A stretch of DNA of 64,000 nucleotides from Leptodactylus fallax (taxonomy: Eukaryota > Chordata > Amphibia > Anura > Leptodactylidae), in NCBI GenBank assembly GCA_947044405.1, contig CAMRHE010000358.1, positions 1,945,574-2,009,573 of the forward strand, written 5' to 3'. Under the pieces are notes generated by a model. It was given only the letters and a program-made list of their open reading frames with translations. It was not told where the DNA came from and did no database searches. This document shows positions 34,451-46,539 of this stretch, one piece after another (position 1 is the first letter of the stretch; the number at the start of each line of letters is the position of its first letter). The position numbers and the translations under genes were made by a program.

Positions 34451-34829
34451 CCGAAATATGGTTATGTTCATGGGAAAACCTCCTAAACGCCCTCACAGTT
34501 TTGAACATTTTATGCTTTGGGTTTGAGCAAAATGTATTACAGAATGATTCCTCTTTCTGTCTTGTAAAGCTACATTGACATAAAATTGAAAAAGTTTTGT
34601 AAGCTGGAATGCAGAGAAGGATAAACTTTTACTGGTTTAAGGCTAAAATGTGTTAGATCGCTAAAGGGTTAAAATGTAGTGTGCCAGTAATATTTACTTG
34701 AATGATAAATTCTAAATCTGTAATAAAAAGTCACATTTTTGGAAGGGTTTTGGCAATTTTAATGTGACTGTTAAGGGGTTAAGTTGCAATAAAAAAAAAT
34801 GCAAACAAAAAAACAGAAAAGAACATATA
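34451..34829. other. Unassigned
   Basis: ATATGGTTATGTTCATGGGAAAACC (34456-34480) matches the right end of the TTAA-bounded family. No other feature is recognised. Confidence 0.35.
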
Positions 34830-35363
34830 TGTTATGATAGTGTCTGTGGATCAAATATCAGAAATTACAGGAACTGGCTGACAACAGTGAGCAGTAGAAC
34901 AAGCTGTTTCTATCTTACAAAGTGCTGAGAGATAGATCCCAGACACCCAAACGCCTTCACCAGCGCCAGCCACTTGCGCTGAATTTGGGGCCGTGGGCCC
35001 AAGTTATTAACACAGAAACTGGTATAAGAAATAAATGCTCCACAAACTGAAGTCTAACCAGCACCCACAATAAACTCACAAGGTAGATCAAAACCAGGGG
35101 GTTGAATCATAAGAGTGAATGTGTCCAAGCCAAAATCAGTTCAAGGGTAACATCAGAGCCAAAATCAGAAGACAAATGGATTTCCAGTAATAAGCCAAAG
35201 GTCAATGTTAGAGCAGCTCAGTACAAACAATCAGGGTATGGGAGCCTCACCAAAGCTTAAATATCCCTCCTCAGCTGCTAATTGGATCAGCATAGGAGAA
35301 TCCTGAAAACTGCAGAAACGTCACAGGTTGGCATGTTACCACTTAAAGCAGAGATTCCTGACA
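34830..35363 (-). mobile_element. Solo LTR, TGTCAGGAAT family, copy 1
   Basis: On the minus strand it starts TGTCAGGAATCTCTGC (from 35363) and ends TATCATAACA (at 34830). The flanks are a perfect 5-bp duplication, ATATA at 34825-34829 and 35364-35368. It shares the order of motifs with the copies at 49018 and 53158: TGTCAGGA, CTTTAAG-TGGTAACATG, CCAATTAGC, a TATTTAAG box, and CTGCTCACTGTTGTCAGCC near the end. Length 534 bp. No internal region is present, so it is a recombination remnant of a full LTR element. Confidence 0.85.
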
Positions 35364-35368
35364 ATATA

Positions 35369-36070
35369 TTTCATCTAAAATTATAAAGCACTAAAATGAA
35401 CTTCAATTTTTTTAAAAATTGCAAGTTTGATTTTAAGTACACTATCTTCACATACAGTATAAATAAAACAATACTATGTGACTTACCGTCATAGGCATCC
35501 ATCCAATAGTGTTCTTAATTGGAATTAAGACTATTCTAATTTTACATTATTTGTTATTGGGGGAACTTTTTATAAAACCATTCACCCCTGTCCATTCATT
35601 TTGGTATCTAAAATCTTTAGTGTAACAAGGTTAGAAATTACACTGCAGCAACTAATGCAAGTTTCTTCTGGTTTAACTTATTTTTATGGATTTGTCAGAG
35701 ACAATGAATCATCTTTCTTGAACATTAATAATAAAAGTATTTTTCTGGAAAAATTCTTATATTTTATTTGTGTAAGTTATCGAAGTCAGGTGGTTGTTAG
35801 TAGTTAGTGAGTCTTCATCAGTCTCTTGAACTTGGCAAGTGCCATTTTTTGTGAAAGGATATTTGGGACAAGATAATATGAAGGGCAAAGGGACCATTTC
35901 CCAAAGGTCATACCACTCATGGAGCTACATTTCTTGGTTCCCTCAAGTGCTCACAACATTAAGACACAAAAGTTTTATAAATATATTTAACGTGGTTGTC
36001 CATGATTTCCAGAAACTTATGTAACAGCAGGAAATATTGTAAAATATAGAAATAACTTATATTATCTATT
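35369..36070. other. Unassigned, AT-rich
   Basis: No gene or classifiable repeat seen. Confidence 0.4.
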
Positions 36071-36690
36071 AAAGGGGTTTTCCCATCTGTGAAGAATATC
36101 GCCTCGCCCAGCCGCCTGGCACGCCTGCGATCAAACTTCTTTCAGAGTTTCAACTGCTGCCCTTTCTTCTTCCCTTCATTTTCTTCCTGGTTTAAGTGAT
36201 AAGTTGATGGATGGGCTCAGTCTATGTTTTGGACAACTCAGGACAGCTTGATACAGAGGCTAAACTGCCCACTACTATCTCAGAATTTTCATACAGAGAT
36301 AACAGAGGCCCCGGTCAAGCACAGTTCTAGTTCTTATCAGGGCTCAGTAGCTGAAAGCAGTTTGTAGATCTGACAGACTGCTCCATCAGCCAGCAATCAC
36401 AGTGAAGAAAAAAAGGGAAGGATGTCACCAGCTCAGCCAGTGCTGCCAGATATCAGAGGTGGCCTGAAACCTAGGCAACCAGCTGTAAACACTGAAAACA
36501 CATGCTCAGCTGCATCTGACAAATGGAGCAAAATAGGTAAAGCAATGTATTGGGTAAACAATAACACAGCTGTGAGATGCTGCAGACCTCTCTCTGAGCA
36601 GTGCACAGGCAGGGAGCATAGAGCACCAAAGCTGTGTGCAAACATGCAGAGGCTGTGAAGAGAGACTTAATCCTACACCTCACATGTTAC
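36071..36690. repeat. Unclassified repeat starting TTAAAGGGGTTTTCCC
   Basis: The start matches the terminal motif of the TTAA-bounded elements. The body is GC-balanced and unlike its AT-rich flanks. The right end was not identified. Open frames across it on both strands show no domain. Confidence 0.4.
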
Positions 36691-37769
36691 ATCTTGAATC
36701 TGATGGTTTTTGAAAATGGACCTTCCCTAGTACCAGAAAGTGAACAGCAAATTAGATAGGAGGGAAACATAGTGGTAGGAGCATTTAAGGTTTTCAGACA
36801 CAAAACAGCAACATTTTTAAATAAAGTAGATAACATTTTGGTTCCAAATCATATGCTTTATTAAATGATAAATTGGGATTGATCATGTAACAATACAATG
36901 GAAAATCTCCCATCAATTGACTATTGTATACAATAATAAAGCCATGTGTTATATAACAGGCAGCAGCCCATACCCATTTTTTTTGCCCAGAGGATTGCCA
37001 CCAACATTAATCCAGTCCTTGTCAATCCATACAATTACTCACAGTTTTTCCAAATAGCTTTCTGTAACTCACAATACTTTAGTGAACAATATAAAGTAAA
37101 GGAGTGTAAAATACCAGAAGAATTAACAGTACAAATTTACTAATTCTCATCTACATCTACTGAAAAGAACTAGTGATCACTGCAAAAATATTAGCATATC
37201 CCTTAATGCTAAATTATTTTTCCAATAAAGACCACTAGCAAAGTAACTTTTTAATTGCTTGCTCATGGTAAAAATAATAATTATTTTACTTCACCTATGG
37301 GCAATCTGTATGTGTGTTCACTATTCTTATGCATGATAATGGATGTCAGCAAATTATGACAAATGTACACATCAGCATGAGAAGGAATAAATTAATTTTG
37401 ATTAGTGCACTCTCTAGGCAAGAATATAAAAATAAAAAGAAGCCTTATTAAAATGTATACAGCTGAAAAAAGCTAATTTCACTCTTTTGACTTTTTAATA
37501 ATCATTGCTTACAGTTATTAGTTGCAGAGTTATCTTTCCTTTGACTATCATTATTACTTTGTTTTTCATGCATTTTATGTATTGCAAACTTTATCTCTAT
37601 CAGGGCAAAAGCTGTCTGATATTAAGCCAGGACAAGTGCATACATGGACATTACTTGGTTAAACTACACCTGTGAATTGTGACATTACTTGTGATAGAAG
37701 GCATGGCCGAGTATAAATTTCAAGATCTAAATTTTTTTTCCATCATTAGGGAATTTTGAATTTTTCTTT
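36691..37769. other. Unassigned, with possible conserved noncoding stretch
   Basis: No gene. 37170-37660 is single-copy-looking AT-rich sequence with dense TAAT/ATTA and TGCATGATAATGGATG-type words; it is raised as a finding. Confidence 0.4.
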
Positions 37770-38250
37770 GATTTGGACGTGTCCTTCAAGCCACACATAC
37801 AAACTGTTAGCACTTCCTCCTATTTCCAACTCAAAAACATTTATTGAATCTGCCCTTTTCTCAACCCCAAGTCTACAAAAATGCTAGTCCTTGCCCTTAT
37901 CATTTCTCCCCTAGACTACTGCAACATTATTGTCTGTGGCCATCCCATCTAATGCTTTTGCTCCCCTCCAGTCCACCCTTAACTTGACTGTCCCTTTAAT
38001 CCACCTGTCCCGTCATTTCTCAACTGCTTTTCCCCTTTTCTTATCCCTTCACTGGCTACCAATTGCCCAGTGAATAGAGTTTAAAAATGTAAAGCTGACA
38101 GACAAGACTATCCACAATTTGTATGCCCGACACATCTCTGACCTAAACTCTGCACACTTCCCCACATATAATCTGTGAGCCTCACAGAACCTCACTTTCC
38201 CGCTGTGCTTATTTGTTTTTCACACAACCATCTCCGAGATTTCTCCCCTG
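37770..38250 (+). pseudogene. L2-type LINE, C-terminal RT region, left half
   Basis: Translation in broken frames gives SFKPHIQTVST, PLDYCN and SLATNCPVNRV, as in the C-terminal part of L2-type reverse transcriptases (consensus LDYCNSL…LHWLPI). Many stops are present. It is cut at 38250 by a Tc1 element and continues at 40391. Confidence 0.75.
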
Positions 38251-38463
38251 CACTGTGCACACAAATATAAGGCAAGTTGTATTTTTGAGGATTCATTTTA
38301 TTATTGAATAACTACAGTGCTGTTGGTCAAACCAAAATGTGTAATAAACCTCAAACCTGAATATTTTAGAAAGTAGAAGTGAGATTTTGGCTTTGTTAGG
38401 AGAATATCTATGTGTGTACAATAATTGGGCAATCTTTAGTGTGCAGAATTATTATGCAACTAA

Positions 38464-39097
38464 GGGGGTGTTCACACTACCGTTGGTGACCGTCAGTAGT
38501 GTCCGTTGCTATTGTCCGTTACAAGATTTTAGCATCGGACACTAGCTGAACCATCAGAAATCCGTTAAAATTTCCATTCATTTCAATGGGTTTTTATATT
38601 GTGTCCGTTTGTGTCCGTTTACACCAAATCCGTCATAAGTCTGTTATTTTTTCGCGGACAAAAAATACTACATACAGGACTTTTTGTCTGTTTGAAAAAA
38701 ACGGATTCTTGACGGACAGCAAGTGTCCGTCATTTTTTTAACATTGAAGTCTATGGGTGATGGACTTATAACGGACAGTAACTGATAGCCATCAGTTACT
38801 GTCCGTTATTTTATGTCTGTTTTTTTTTCCTGTGCATGCTCAGAAAGCAGAAAAAAAAAAACATAAAAAAAACGGACAGTGTTAAAAAAACGGACAGTGT
38901 TAAAAAACGGACACTAACTGATGCTAATGTGTCCGTTTTTTTAACTAATCCATTAATTGGATCAGTTAAAAAAATGGACACATTAACATCAGTTACTGTC
39001 CGTTAATGTCTGTTATGATAGGTGCCCGGTTTTTTTTTGTTTTCTTTTTTTAACAGACACTATCAGAACGGACATCAACGGTAGTGTGAACCCTGCC
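38464..39097. mobile_element. MITE with TAA target duplication, rich in GTCCGTT words
   Basis: The ends GGGGGTGTTCACACTACCGT and ACGGTAGTGTGAACCCTGCC are inverted. TAA stands on both sides (38461-38463 and 39098-39100), the 3-bp duplication typical of PIF/Harbinger elements. The inside consists largely of repeated and inverted GTGTCCGTT / AACGGACAC words, including several TAAAAAA-spaced tandem copies at about 38870-38935. Non-coding. Confidence 0.88.
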
Positions 39098-39288
39098 TAA
39101 ATGAAGAATGAAATGTTCCCATCTTACTTTTATTCATTTCATCATCTGTTAAAGTGAGAATAACAAACAAACGACTCAAAATTCCCAAATAACCAATTCT
39201 GACATTCCTTAAAAATTCTTAAAATCAGTCACCAATATTGTCACACTTATTTCAATAGCAGTCATATGCCTTCCATCCATGGAGTCTG

Positions 39289-39900
39289 TCAGTTTCTCAC
39301 TCTGATGATGAACTTTATGTTCAGCAGTAACCACAGCGTCTCTCCCATACAGGCATAACTGTTTTCTTTACAGTAAATCTCCCATTTAAGAAGGGCCCAC
39401 AGGTTCTCAACAGGGTTTAGGTCAAGTGAGGGAGGGCGCCATGTCATTATTCGCTCATCTTTAAGGCCTTTACAGGCTAGCCTCGAAATGAAGTACTTCA
39501 ATGCATGTGATGAAGCATTGTCCTGCATAAAAATAATGTTTTTCTTGAAACATGCAGACTTTTTTCTGTACCACTGCTTATAGAAAGTGTCTGGTAGTAG
39601 CTTTGGGAGTTAATTTTGCGTCCATCTTCAACCCCAAAAGGTCCAACTAGCTCATCTTTCATAATACCAGCCCATAGCAGTATCTTACCTCCACCTTGCT
39701 GGCATCTTAGTCGAAATGGAGCTCTGTACCTGTTCCAGCCACAGGCCCATCCATCTTGTCCATCAATAGAGTTACCCTCGTCTCATTAATCCATAAAATT
39801 TTTGAAATATCAGTCTTAAGATATTTCTTGGCATAGTCTTGGCATTTAAAAATAGTGCCTTAATCAGTAGTGTTTGGGTTTCAACTCTCCGTACCTTGGT
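39289..39900 (-). pseudogene. Tc1-like transposase (DD37E), decayed
   Basis: The best-preserved part is 39528-39289: FMQDNASSH (second catalytic Asp), then DERIMTW and DLNPVENLW (third acidic residue, Glu). My count gives 37 residues between Asp and Glu, not the 34 of most Tc1 elements; DD37E is the signature of the TRT group known from frogs. Upstream coding (39530-39900) is broken by stops and indels. Inactive. Confidence 0.8.
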
Positions 39901-40390
39901 CATATCTCTGAGCACTGAACACCTTGCACTTCTGTATCCTCTAGGGAGGTTGAGGTTCTGGAATATAGCAATACTGGAGGATTATGGATTCCTGGTTTCT
40001 TCACATTTGATTCTTCTCAAATCATTGGCAGTTAATTTGAATCTCATTTTGTTTTTCAACACAGTTTTTGCAACAAAACATTTAAAGGTTTTGTGATCAC
40101 GCCCAATATTTTAGCAATTTCGAAAGTGTTGCATCCCTCTGAAGACTTTGAACAATTTTTGACTTTTGAGGCTTAGTTAAATCTTTTTTTTTTGGAACAT
40201 TTTTCCTGAAGAAGAGAAGCTGCCTGAAAATTATGTACTCCTTAGGCCACACCCTCCCTCAGTACATAAATGCTGATATGCTTAAATCCAATAAGCATTC
40301 AAGTTTATATAGCTCAGAGTTGAAAAATATGCATTAGAATCATGATATGGTTAAAATACTCACGTGCCTATTAATTGTGCACACAGTGTA

Positions 40391-40725
40391 TACTCTGTAA
40401 CTCACTACTGTGATACATAAGCCTGTCCCCCCCAATTGCATCCTTTAAAAACTACCTGAAAACCTACCTCTTCAGTAAAGTCTACCAGCTTCAATGACTC
40501 TTTTGCTTACACTATTATCTGAACAGCTTGTACCCTCACCTTCTGTATTCTTCCTCTTTCCTTTATAGATTGTAAGCAGGGTCCACTCTTACATTGTAGC
40601 AGTTGGTCACTAAGTTAGTTTACTGCCCTTGTTTTGCATTATGTATGTAAACCTTTTTCATATCAACCATGGAATGAATGGTGCTCCAAAATAAATTAAT
40701 AATATTAATAATAATAATTAGAATA
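40391..40725 (+). pseudogene. L2-type LINE, right half and 3' tail
   Basis: This continues the LINE after the Tc1 (TACTCTGTAACTC, then the region encoding LKTT-KPTSS). Its 3' end ATGGAATGAATGGTGCTCC…AATAATATTAATAATAATAATTA is the typical L2-like tail with a short tandem repeat. The original LINE reads through 38250/40391. Confidence 0.78.
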
Positions 40726-41093
40726 CAAATTGCAAACTCATCATCAAGAGGTTCAAAAAGCAGATACACAAGAGTTATGCTACAGTACTCTTAGATAAGC
40801 ATTCATAGTAGGATGTCTTCCAATAAAGAAGTAATTTAAGATTTAAAGAGGACCTTTCGCGTACTAATAGATATGTGCTATTACATACTGCTAGAAAGCA
40901 ATAGTGCACTGAATTCAATGTTGAGCTGTAAGGCCCGCCTTTCTGACAGTGAGTAGATATCAGTGTCGAAAGTAACGGCATATCTCCATCATCGGGGTGC
41001 ATACTGGAAAAACTGTAAAATAGAAAATCAATGTTTTTGTTACATTGGAGGGGGTCAAGCAATACGTATTTGACTTGGCATGTCACCACACAA
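40726..41093. other. Unassigned; frog-type repeat from about 40845
   Basis: TTTAAAGAGGACCTTTCGCG marks the start of a repeat type common in frogs. No coding capacity is visible. Confidence 0.4.
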
Positions 41094-41325
41094 TGGGGGA
41101 AATTTATCAAATGGGTGTAAAGAGTTCTGCACCTCGCTCACCACATTGTGTAAATGTGGGTTGAGCAGGTCAGGGAGTGGGGAGGGCCGGGGTGCCTCAG
41201 CCTGACATATTTATTATAACTCACGCCAGTTTTATGGTGAGAGTTATAATGAAAATCTACAGTCAGGGCCTTTATTAAGAATGGCTTATGAAACGCCAGT
41301 CTTAATAAATCTGCCCCAAACTTTC
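41094..41325. mobile_element. MITE with GGGGCAGATTTATTAAG ends
   Basis: AATGGGGGAAATTTATCAAA at the left faces CTTAATAAATCTGCCCC at the right. About 230 bp. Inner GCCAGTTTTATGG/ATGAAACGCCAGTC also pair partly. Confidence 0.65.
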
Positions 41326-41769
41326 CACCTCTCACGATCGTCCTGTGGACTATTCTAGCAGCCACTATGACTCTTCTCTTCTTATGCTATTTTACAAAGA
41401 TGTATTTTGGTCAGTATTCTGCATCAGTGACTCAAAACCAGGAATGAAACATAAACAGAGAAAAGGAAAGATTTGTACATTTTTTACTGTTTGGGATGCT
41501 TATCTCTACAACTCTACAACTACTACAACTGTACCCCCAATACCTCCGACCCTGCATGAAGTTCTGCACGTGTCTACGGTAGTTAAATATTGCTATGCAG
41601 TGGCTACATAAACTTAAACAGGGTTCATTAAATAATGCATACTTGTTATTGCACCACCTTTTTCATGGTATCAAGTATTGTTTAGTTATTTGCATGTTCT
41701 GGAACTCAAAATCAAGTTTATAGGGAGCTCTTGTGAAAATATTGTTAATAATTATTCAGTCTTGTGCCA
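41326..41769. other. Unassigned
   Basis: No gene or repeat recognised. Confidence 0.4.
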
Positions 41770-42044
41770 TTAAAGGGCTATTCCTACAAACATAACCATA
41801 ATTGGATTTTTAAGACAACTGAAAGTTAAACATTTTTGCAAATATAAAGAATTAAAAAAATTTGTTGAGCTTTAAAGATTTTCTCTAACCACCTTAGTGG
41901 TAACAATCATTTGTCTTGATGCGACCATGCAGGAACATTATATGGTCTGGCACTTGGCAGAAACCCAAAATTCCCAAAAAAATGTTTAATGTTTAATTGT
42001 CTACAATTTTAAATATGGTTATGTCCATGGGAAAACCCCTTTAA
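41770..42044. mobile_element. TTAA-bounded element, copy with both ends
   Basis: TTAAAGGGCTATTCC at the left and GGGAAAACCCCTTTAA at the right are inverted. The body includes TTTTCTCTAACCACCTTAG and TTTGTCTTGATGCGACC, shared with the copies at 18254 and 44195. TTAA at both edges would fit piggyBac-type target duplication, but it may instead be part of the inverted repeat. Confidence 0.7.
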
Positions 42045-43659
42045 GAAAAAAAAATAACATTAAATCTGGTTATGTTGCTCTACTGCTATGTATTTTGTAT
42101 TCCAAAAAAAGCATTAGCAACATTTAGGAATGCAGAAAGAGTTACAGATAAGTATGGTGCTGATTTTTTCAGCCAAATGATTAACACAGTTGGTTGGAAT
42201 CAATGAGTGATATTATAGCAGGAACCAGGTGCAAAGCATTGATGTTTTTTGGTTCCAAAATATTACTCCAGGCTGCCTTTGTTCTTCCAGTCTCAGCATC
42301 TTGGGAAATAAAAGAGAATAACATTATTTAATCTTACACAGGTTTTACATGAAAAATGAATTTGAAAGATGTGTCCATATGGTCAGCTGATCCATTTAGT
42401 TGGCTGCGACTGACCAGTTTCAATGTCAACAATTTGTTTCAACATGATAAAATTTACATCCAGATGGTCAAGATTGTCATAGAATAATTTTTTTGTACTT
42501 ATAGTCTAGTGGAAATTCTTTTTCCCATCTATTATGAAGTATACAATAACAGAGATGTCTTTAGCAATAAAGTTTTATTGATGTCAAATCAATGACGTAA
42601 ATCAATAGCCCACGTATATTTAGAAGATAGGGGTCAACAAAAATAGAGATGGTAGCTTAGAGGTGCACGTCTCTTAAAGGAACACAAAACAAAAAAAAAA
42701 GTATCCCAAGATTTCCTCCCTTAATCTTCTCCTACATGTTGATCTTATTTATCATATTACAGTTTAAACCAATAAATATATTTAAAGAAATCTTCTCTGT
42801 GTGGCCCTGGAGATTAGCAATGTCTCCATACTTCCTTCAAATGTTTCTTTGTAAGACAACTGGCTGGAGCTTCTATGCTCTGTCTGCACTACAGTAAATA
42901 GATGTCTCTGCCCCTTGGCTAAGACTGCTCCTCAGTCATTCTTCCTCCAAAGATGGAGCACATCAGCAAGGGAATAAAACCTTTATTTTCTGTTTTTGTC
43001 ACGATCATCCATAAAAAACTATAGACTGACAATGAGGACAATCAGATTTTTTGTTTGTTATAAGCATTCATTTTAGGTTTAGTGGCAAATATGGGGTATA
43101 TAGAGTCCTCTGACTGCTTCACCTTTTTTATGCTTGCTATCTAACTCTTTAACTTTTGTTTTTGATAAACTAGGCTAAAGTACATCTACTGCTAAAGAAT
43201 TCACATTTTTGTAATCTGCTTCCCCAATAATTCTCCAAATACATTATTTCCTATTAAAAACTGTAGGCTGTATTAAAAAACAAAGGAGGCAGATATATGG
43301 ATCCATGTTTTCATCTTTATTGGCTTAAATGCAGCAAGCATAACTATGTAGTAATAAATTTGCCTATTGGTGAAATGCTTGTGAAACTAATTTTTATATA
43401 TTGGCTCATTTTTATCTAGAATAGATTTGTTACTACCGAGGTCTAAGCTTTTAAAAATTCTCAAAATTTTTTTAAACAACCATCTAAACAAACAATATTT
43501 TCTATCATTGCTATTAATATCACTAATATTATATCAATTGCTTGAGAATTTTTGAAAATATTCATCAATTGAACTTGTGGACAGGAGCTACAATGTATAA
43601 AAATTTTGGTAAAATTATTTCTTTTTATTGTTATTACTCCTACATTCACATACAGGTAA
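42045..43659. other. Unassigned, AT-rich
   Basis: No gene or recognised repeat in about 1.6 kb. Short frames only. Confidence 0.4.
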
Positions 43660-43890
43660 TGAGGCTGGGGCTAAATGGAGATTTTGACATTGACTCCTGA
43701 TCAAGCAACCAAATATTGCTGTGTCACCCTGCAACACCTACACTAATGAAAGTAAATGGGGTCATACTCCAAGATTGCAACTACTGGCAGTCGAAAAAAA
43801 AGCTTCAGCAGTGATCAATCTTCATGTCACTTAGGGTCACAGTTCCTGCAACCTCAGGATTGCAAAACTGGCCCCATTCAGTTGCATAAA
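43660..43890. mobile_element. Probable small MITE (GAGGCTGGGGCTAAAT start)
   Basis: GAGGCTGGGGCTAAATGGAG at the left and AACTGGCCCCATTCAG at the right form weak inverted ends. The interior (TGTGTCACCCTGCAACACCT) is familiar as a frog repeat. Confidence 0.45.
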
Positions 43891-44194
43891 GCACCAAGAC
43901 ATATACAGAGTTAAAAATACATTGCTGATATTATCTACACCTATAGATGTACTAGTATTCATCATTATCTACAAATATAAATTTGAGGTTCTTAGTATGG
44001 ATGTTTGATCAAACTGTAGATGCCCATCTGCCACGACAAGGCAATCTCATTTAGATGGGTCCCTACAATAAACAGACATTTCTCTTGGGCCCAGAATAGG
44101 CCTTACAATGTGAATACAGGGCAAGTGGACTACAGAACCATGCACTATTCCAATTAAAATTACATTGGGTAGATGTGAGATGGAAGTAGGTTCT
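43891..44194. other. Unassigned
   Basis: No gene or repeat recognised. Confidence 0.4.
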
Positions 44195-44545
44195 AAGATT
44201 TTCTCTAACCATCTTAGAGGTGACAGTCTTTTGTCTTGATTGGTTGCCAATGGAAAGACCATGAATGTAGAAACTTTCTATATTCTGGCACTTGTCAAAA
44301 ACCCAGCCATGATTTCTTTGGGGACATGTTATCAGGCAGTGACACTATATGCATGAGAAGATAAACTGACCACACAAAGGAAATCATGGCTGGGTTTTGG
44401 AGACAGACACTAGTCGCCCCTAAGGCGGTTAGAGAACATCTTTAAAAATCTACAAACTTTTTAACAATTTATATTTGCAAAAATGTTTAGCTTTTAATTG
44501 TCTACAAATCTAGATATGGCTATATACATGGGAAAAATCCTTTTT
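44195..44545. mobile_element. TTAA-bounded element family, longer copy
   Basis: AAGATTTTCTCTAACCATCT near the left and GGTTAGAGAACATCTTTAAA further right are inverted. GGGAAAAATCCTTTTTAAGG closes the right side and runs into a MITE at 44548. It has the fuller interior, including ATGTTATCAGGCAGTGACAC, that is missing from 41770-42044. Confidence 0.6.
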
Positions 44546-44547
44546 AA

Positions 44548-44764
44548 GGCTGAAGCCCCATGTTGCGGAAACGCATCTTTGTTTGTTGCAGATTTTGTTG
44601 CAGTTTTTTTTAGCCAAAGCCAGGAATGGGTTGAGCAGAAGGTGTAGAAGTATAAGAGCTTCCTATTTATTTTACATTCCTTTTGTAGCCATTCTTGGCT
44701 CAAAAAACTGAAACAAATTCTGCAACAAAAAAAGCTGTGTTTCTGCAATGTGGGGCCTCAGCCT
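44548..44764. mobile_element. MITE, GGCTAAGGCCCC family, short form
   Basis: GGCTGAAGCCCCATGTTGCG at the left and GCAATGTGGGGCCTCAGCC at the right. The interior is colinear with 30391-30610, including TTTGTAGCCATTCTTGGCT. Confidence 0.82.
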
Positions 44765-46539
44765 AAGTGTTAGGACTGCTATAGGGGAAGATTGTTGTCT
44801 TGTGCAAAACCAACATTGTTATACTCACTATTTGTGGGGCTGAAAGGTAGCATTATTATTTATTAGTGGATACAATGGAGGATTTGTGCCCCTAATACTT
44901 TAAAGCATACCTCCACTTATAAAATAACATTTTATAAATGAATAGTACAGATGAATATAAGAAACTTTGCAATATATCTTGATTTACTGATTTTACTGGT
45001 TTTCTCTTCCTCTTCAGAAAACTTCCATCTGATTGCTTTCATCCACCTGAAAGACAGTTTTATATAAAAGTTTCCATAACAGGCCAGACTTATCAATAAA
45101 GCAGGGAAGGAATGTTACAGCAAGGCATTGGATGGTCATTTGAACAGAGTGAGTCCTTGCCTCAGGTGCACCAAATCCCTTTTTTACGTATTGATTAAGA
45201 CTTTTTACAGCAGCAATAGTTTGCTTTTACAAATGTTTATTATTCTACTGATGCCTCCTAGAACACAATATAGGGGGTTTAGGAGGCATAATTGTAGACT
45301 CCCTTTAACTATAACATTAATTATTGCTTATTTTGCTACAGCATTTACTTTGTATTTGGATGCCTAAAATGATTAGGTTTCTCCAAGGTAACATGATTAT
45401 AAACTATACAATTCTTTTACAGAACATTTTTTTTTAGTTCTATGAGTCATGAAAATCAGTGAAAGGTAAAATATTTTCTCGAAGATGTTGAAAAAAGCAG
45501 ATCTTCATTGTTCTCATGGTGCAAATAAAATTATCACTTTGGAATAAATGATAAATGAATTACTAAAATTAATAAGTGTTGATTCAAGTATATTGAAATG
45601 GACTTTCCTACCTAATGAAAAACAAACACATTAAACTCTCTGAAGCTAGATACAAATTATTTTGTCTATAGCAAGTTAGCAAACTAGACCATTATATATT
45701 TCCTCAGGGCTATAAATGAATACAACTTTTTGAAACTATCTTAAAGGTTATTAATAATTGTGAAGCATTCTACTATCTGCCACCTTTCACATACAAATCA
45801 TGTTTCATACAGCACATTCAGGTGTAGCATTGACATTCAACTACTCATTAGCTCCAATCTTTGAGTTATGTTCATCTAATGTAGCACAGAAGAACATGGT
45901 GGTGAAGAAGGTATATTAACCGGGTCTCTGGTCAACAGAAGTAAAATCTATATTGTTAGTGTATATTATAACCTCAGAAAAACCATTCTTGTATCTGGTT
46001 TTATTTTGATTCAATTCTGATTCTTGTAGGTTGGAATGGTAGATTCTGTGCATACTGGTTTTACACTGGCTCGACAATGGTGCAGAGTCTAGCTGATCTA
46101 TATGTTTTATCCTCAACCTACAGAAAGATATGGACTTTGCTGCAGGTTGTGGTTCCCATAATTACTACTGGTTAAACAATGGGCATATCAATGACAGGAC
46201 AGGAACAAGACTAGACATAAAGCATATGGAGCAGGACCATGGTTAAAAACTGGAATGTGACAGGACAGGGATGTTGTAAAAGGACAGAAATATGATCTTA
46301 TGGCATGGTCACATGACAAGTGCTGGAACCAGGAACACCAGGTTAAAATAGGCCATATAATTGCTGAGTGCATGTTGCATAGCAAACTATACCTACTGTA
46401 GAAAAACTATTTTCTATACTGATGCTGCGCCTGCCATTCCTCTATTTTGTTTATATTTCCTTTATATTGACTTTAGACATAAATTTTTACTAATATCTCC
46501 TTTTTTTCAAACCTGAAAATTCATTTCCAGACTTTTGTT
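44765..46539. other. Unassigned, AT-rich
   Basis: No gene. 45400-45900 is non-repetitive and rich in TAAT/ATTA-type words. Other parts show nothing recognisable. Confidence 0.4.

Larger units (their letters stand above)
38251..40388 (-). mobile_element. Tc1-like transposon (DD37E type), split by a MITE
   Basis: The right end on the minus strand is CACTGTGTGCACAATTAATAGGCACGTGAG-like (from 40388, TA at 40389-40390). The left end CACTGTGCACACAAATATAAGGCAAG is at 38251. It inserts into the L2-type LINE. A 634-bp MITE (38464-39097) interrupts its left terminal region. Without the MITE it is about 1.5 kb, normal for Tc1. Confidence 0.85.

Noticed and set aside
36422..36658. Small Cys-containing frame in both orientations as a possible secreted peptide
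   Set aside because: Open on both strands because of composition in a repeat; no signal peptide and no conserved pattern.
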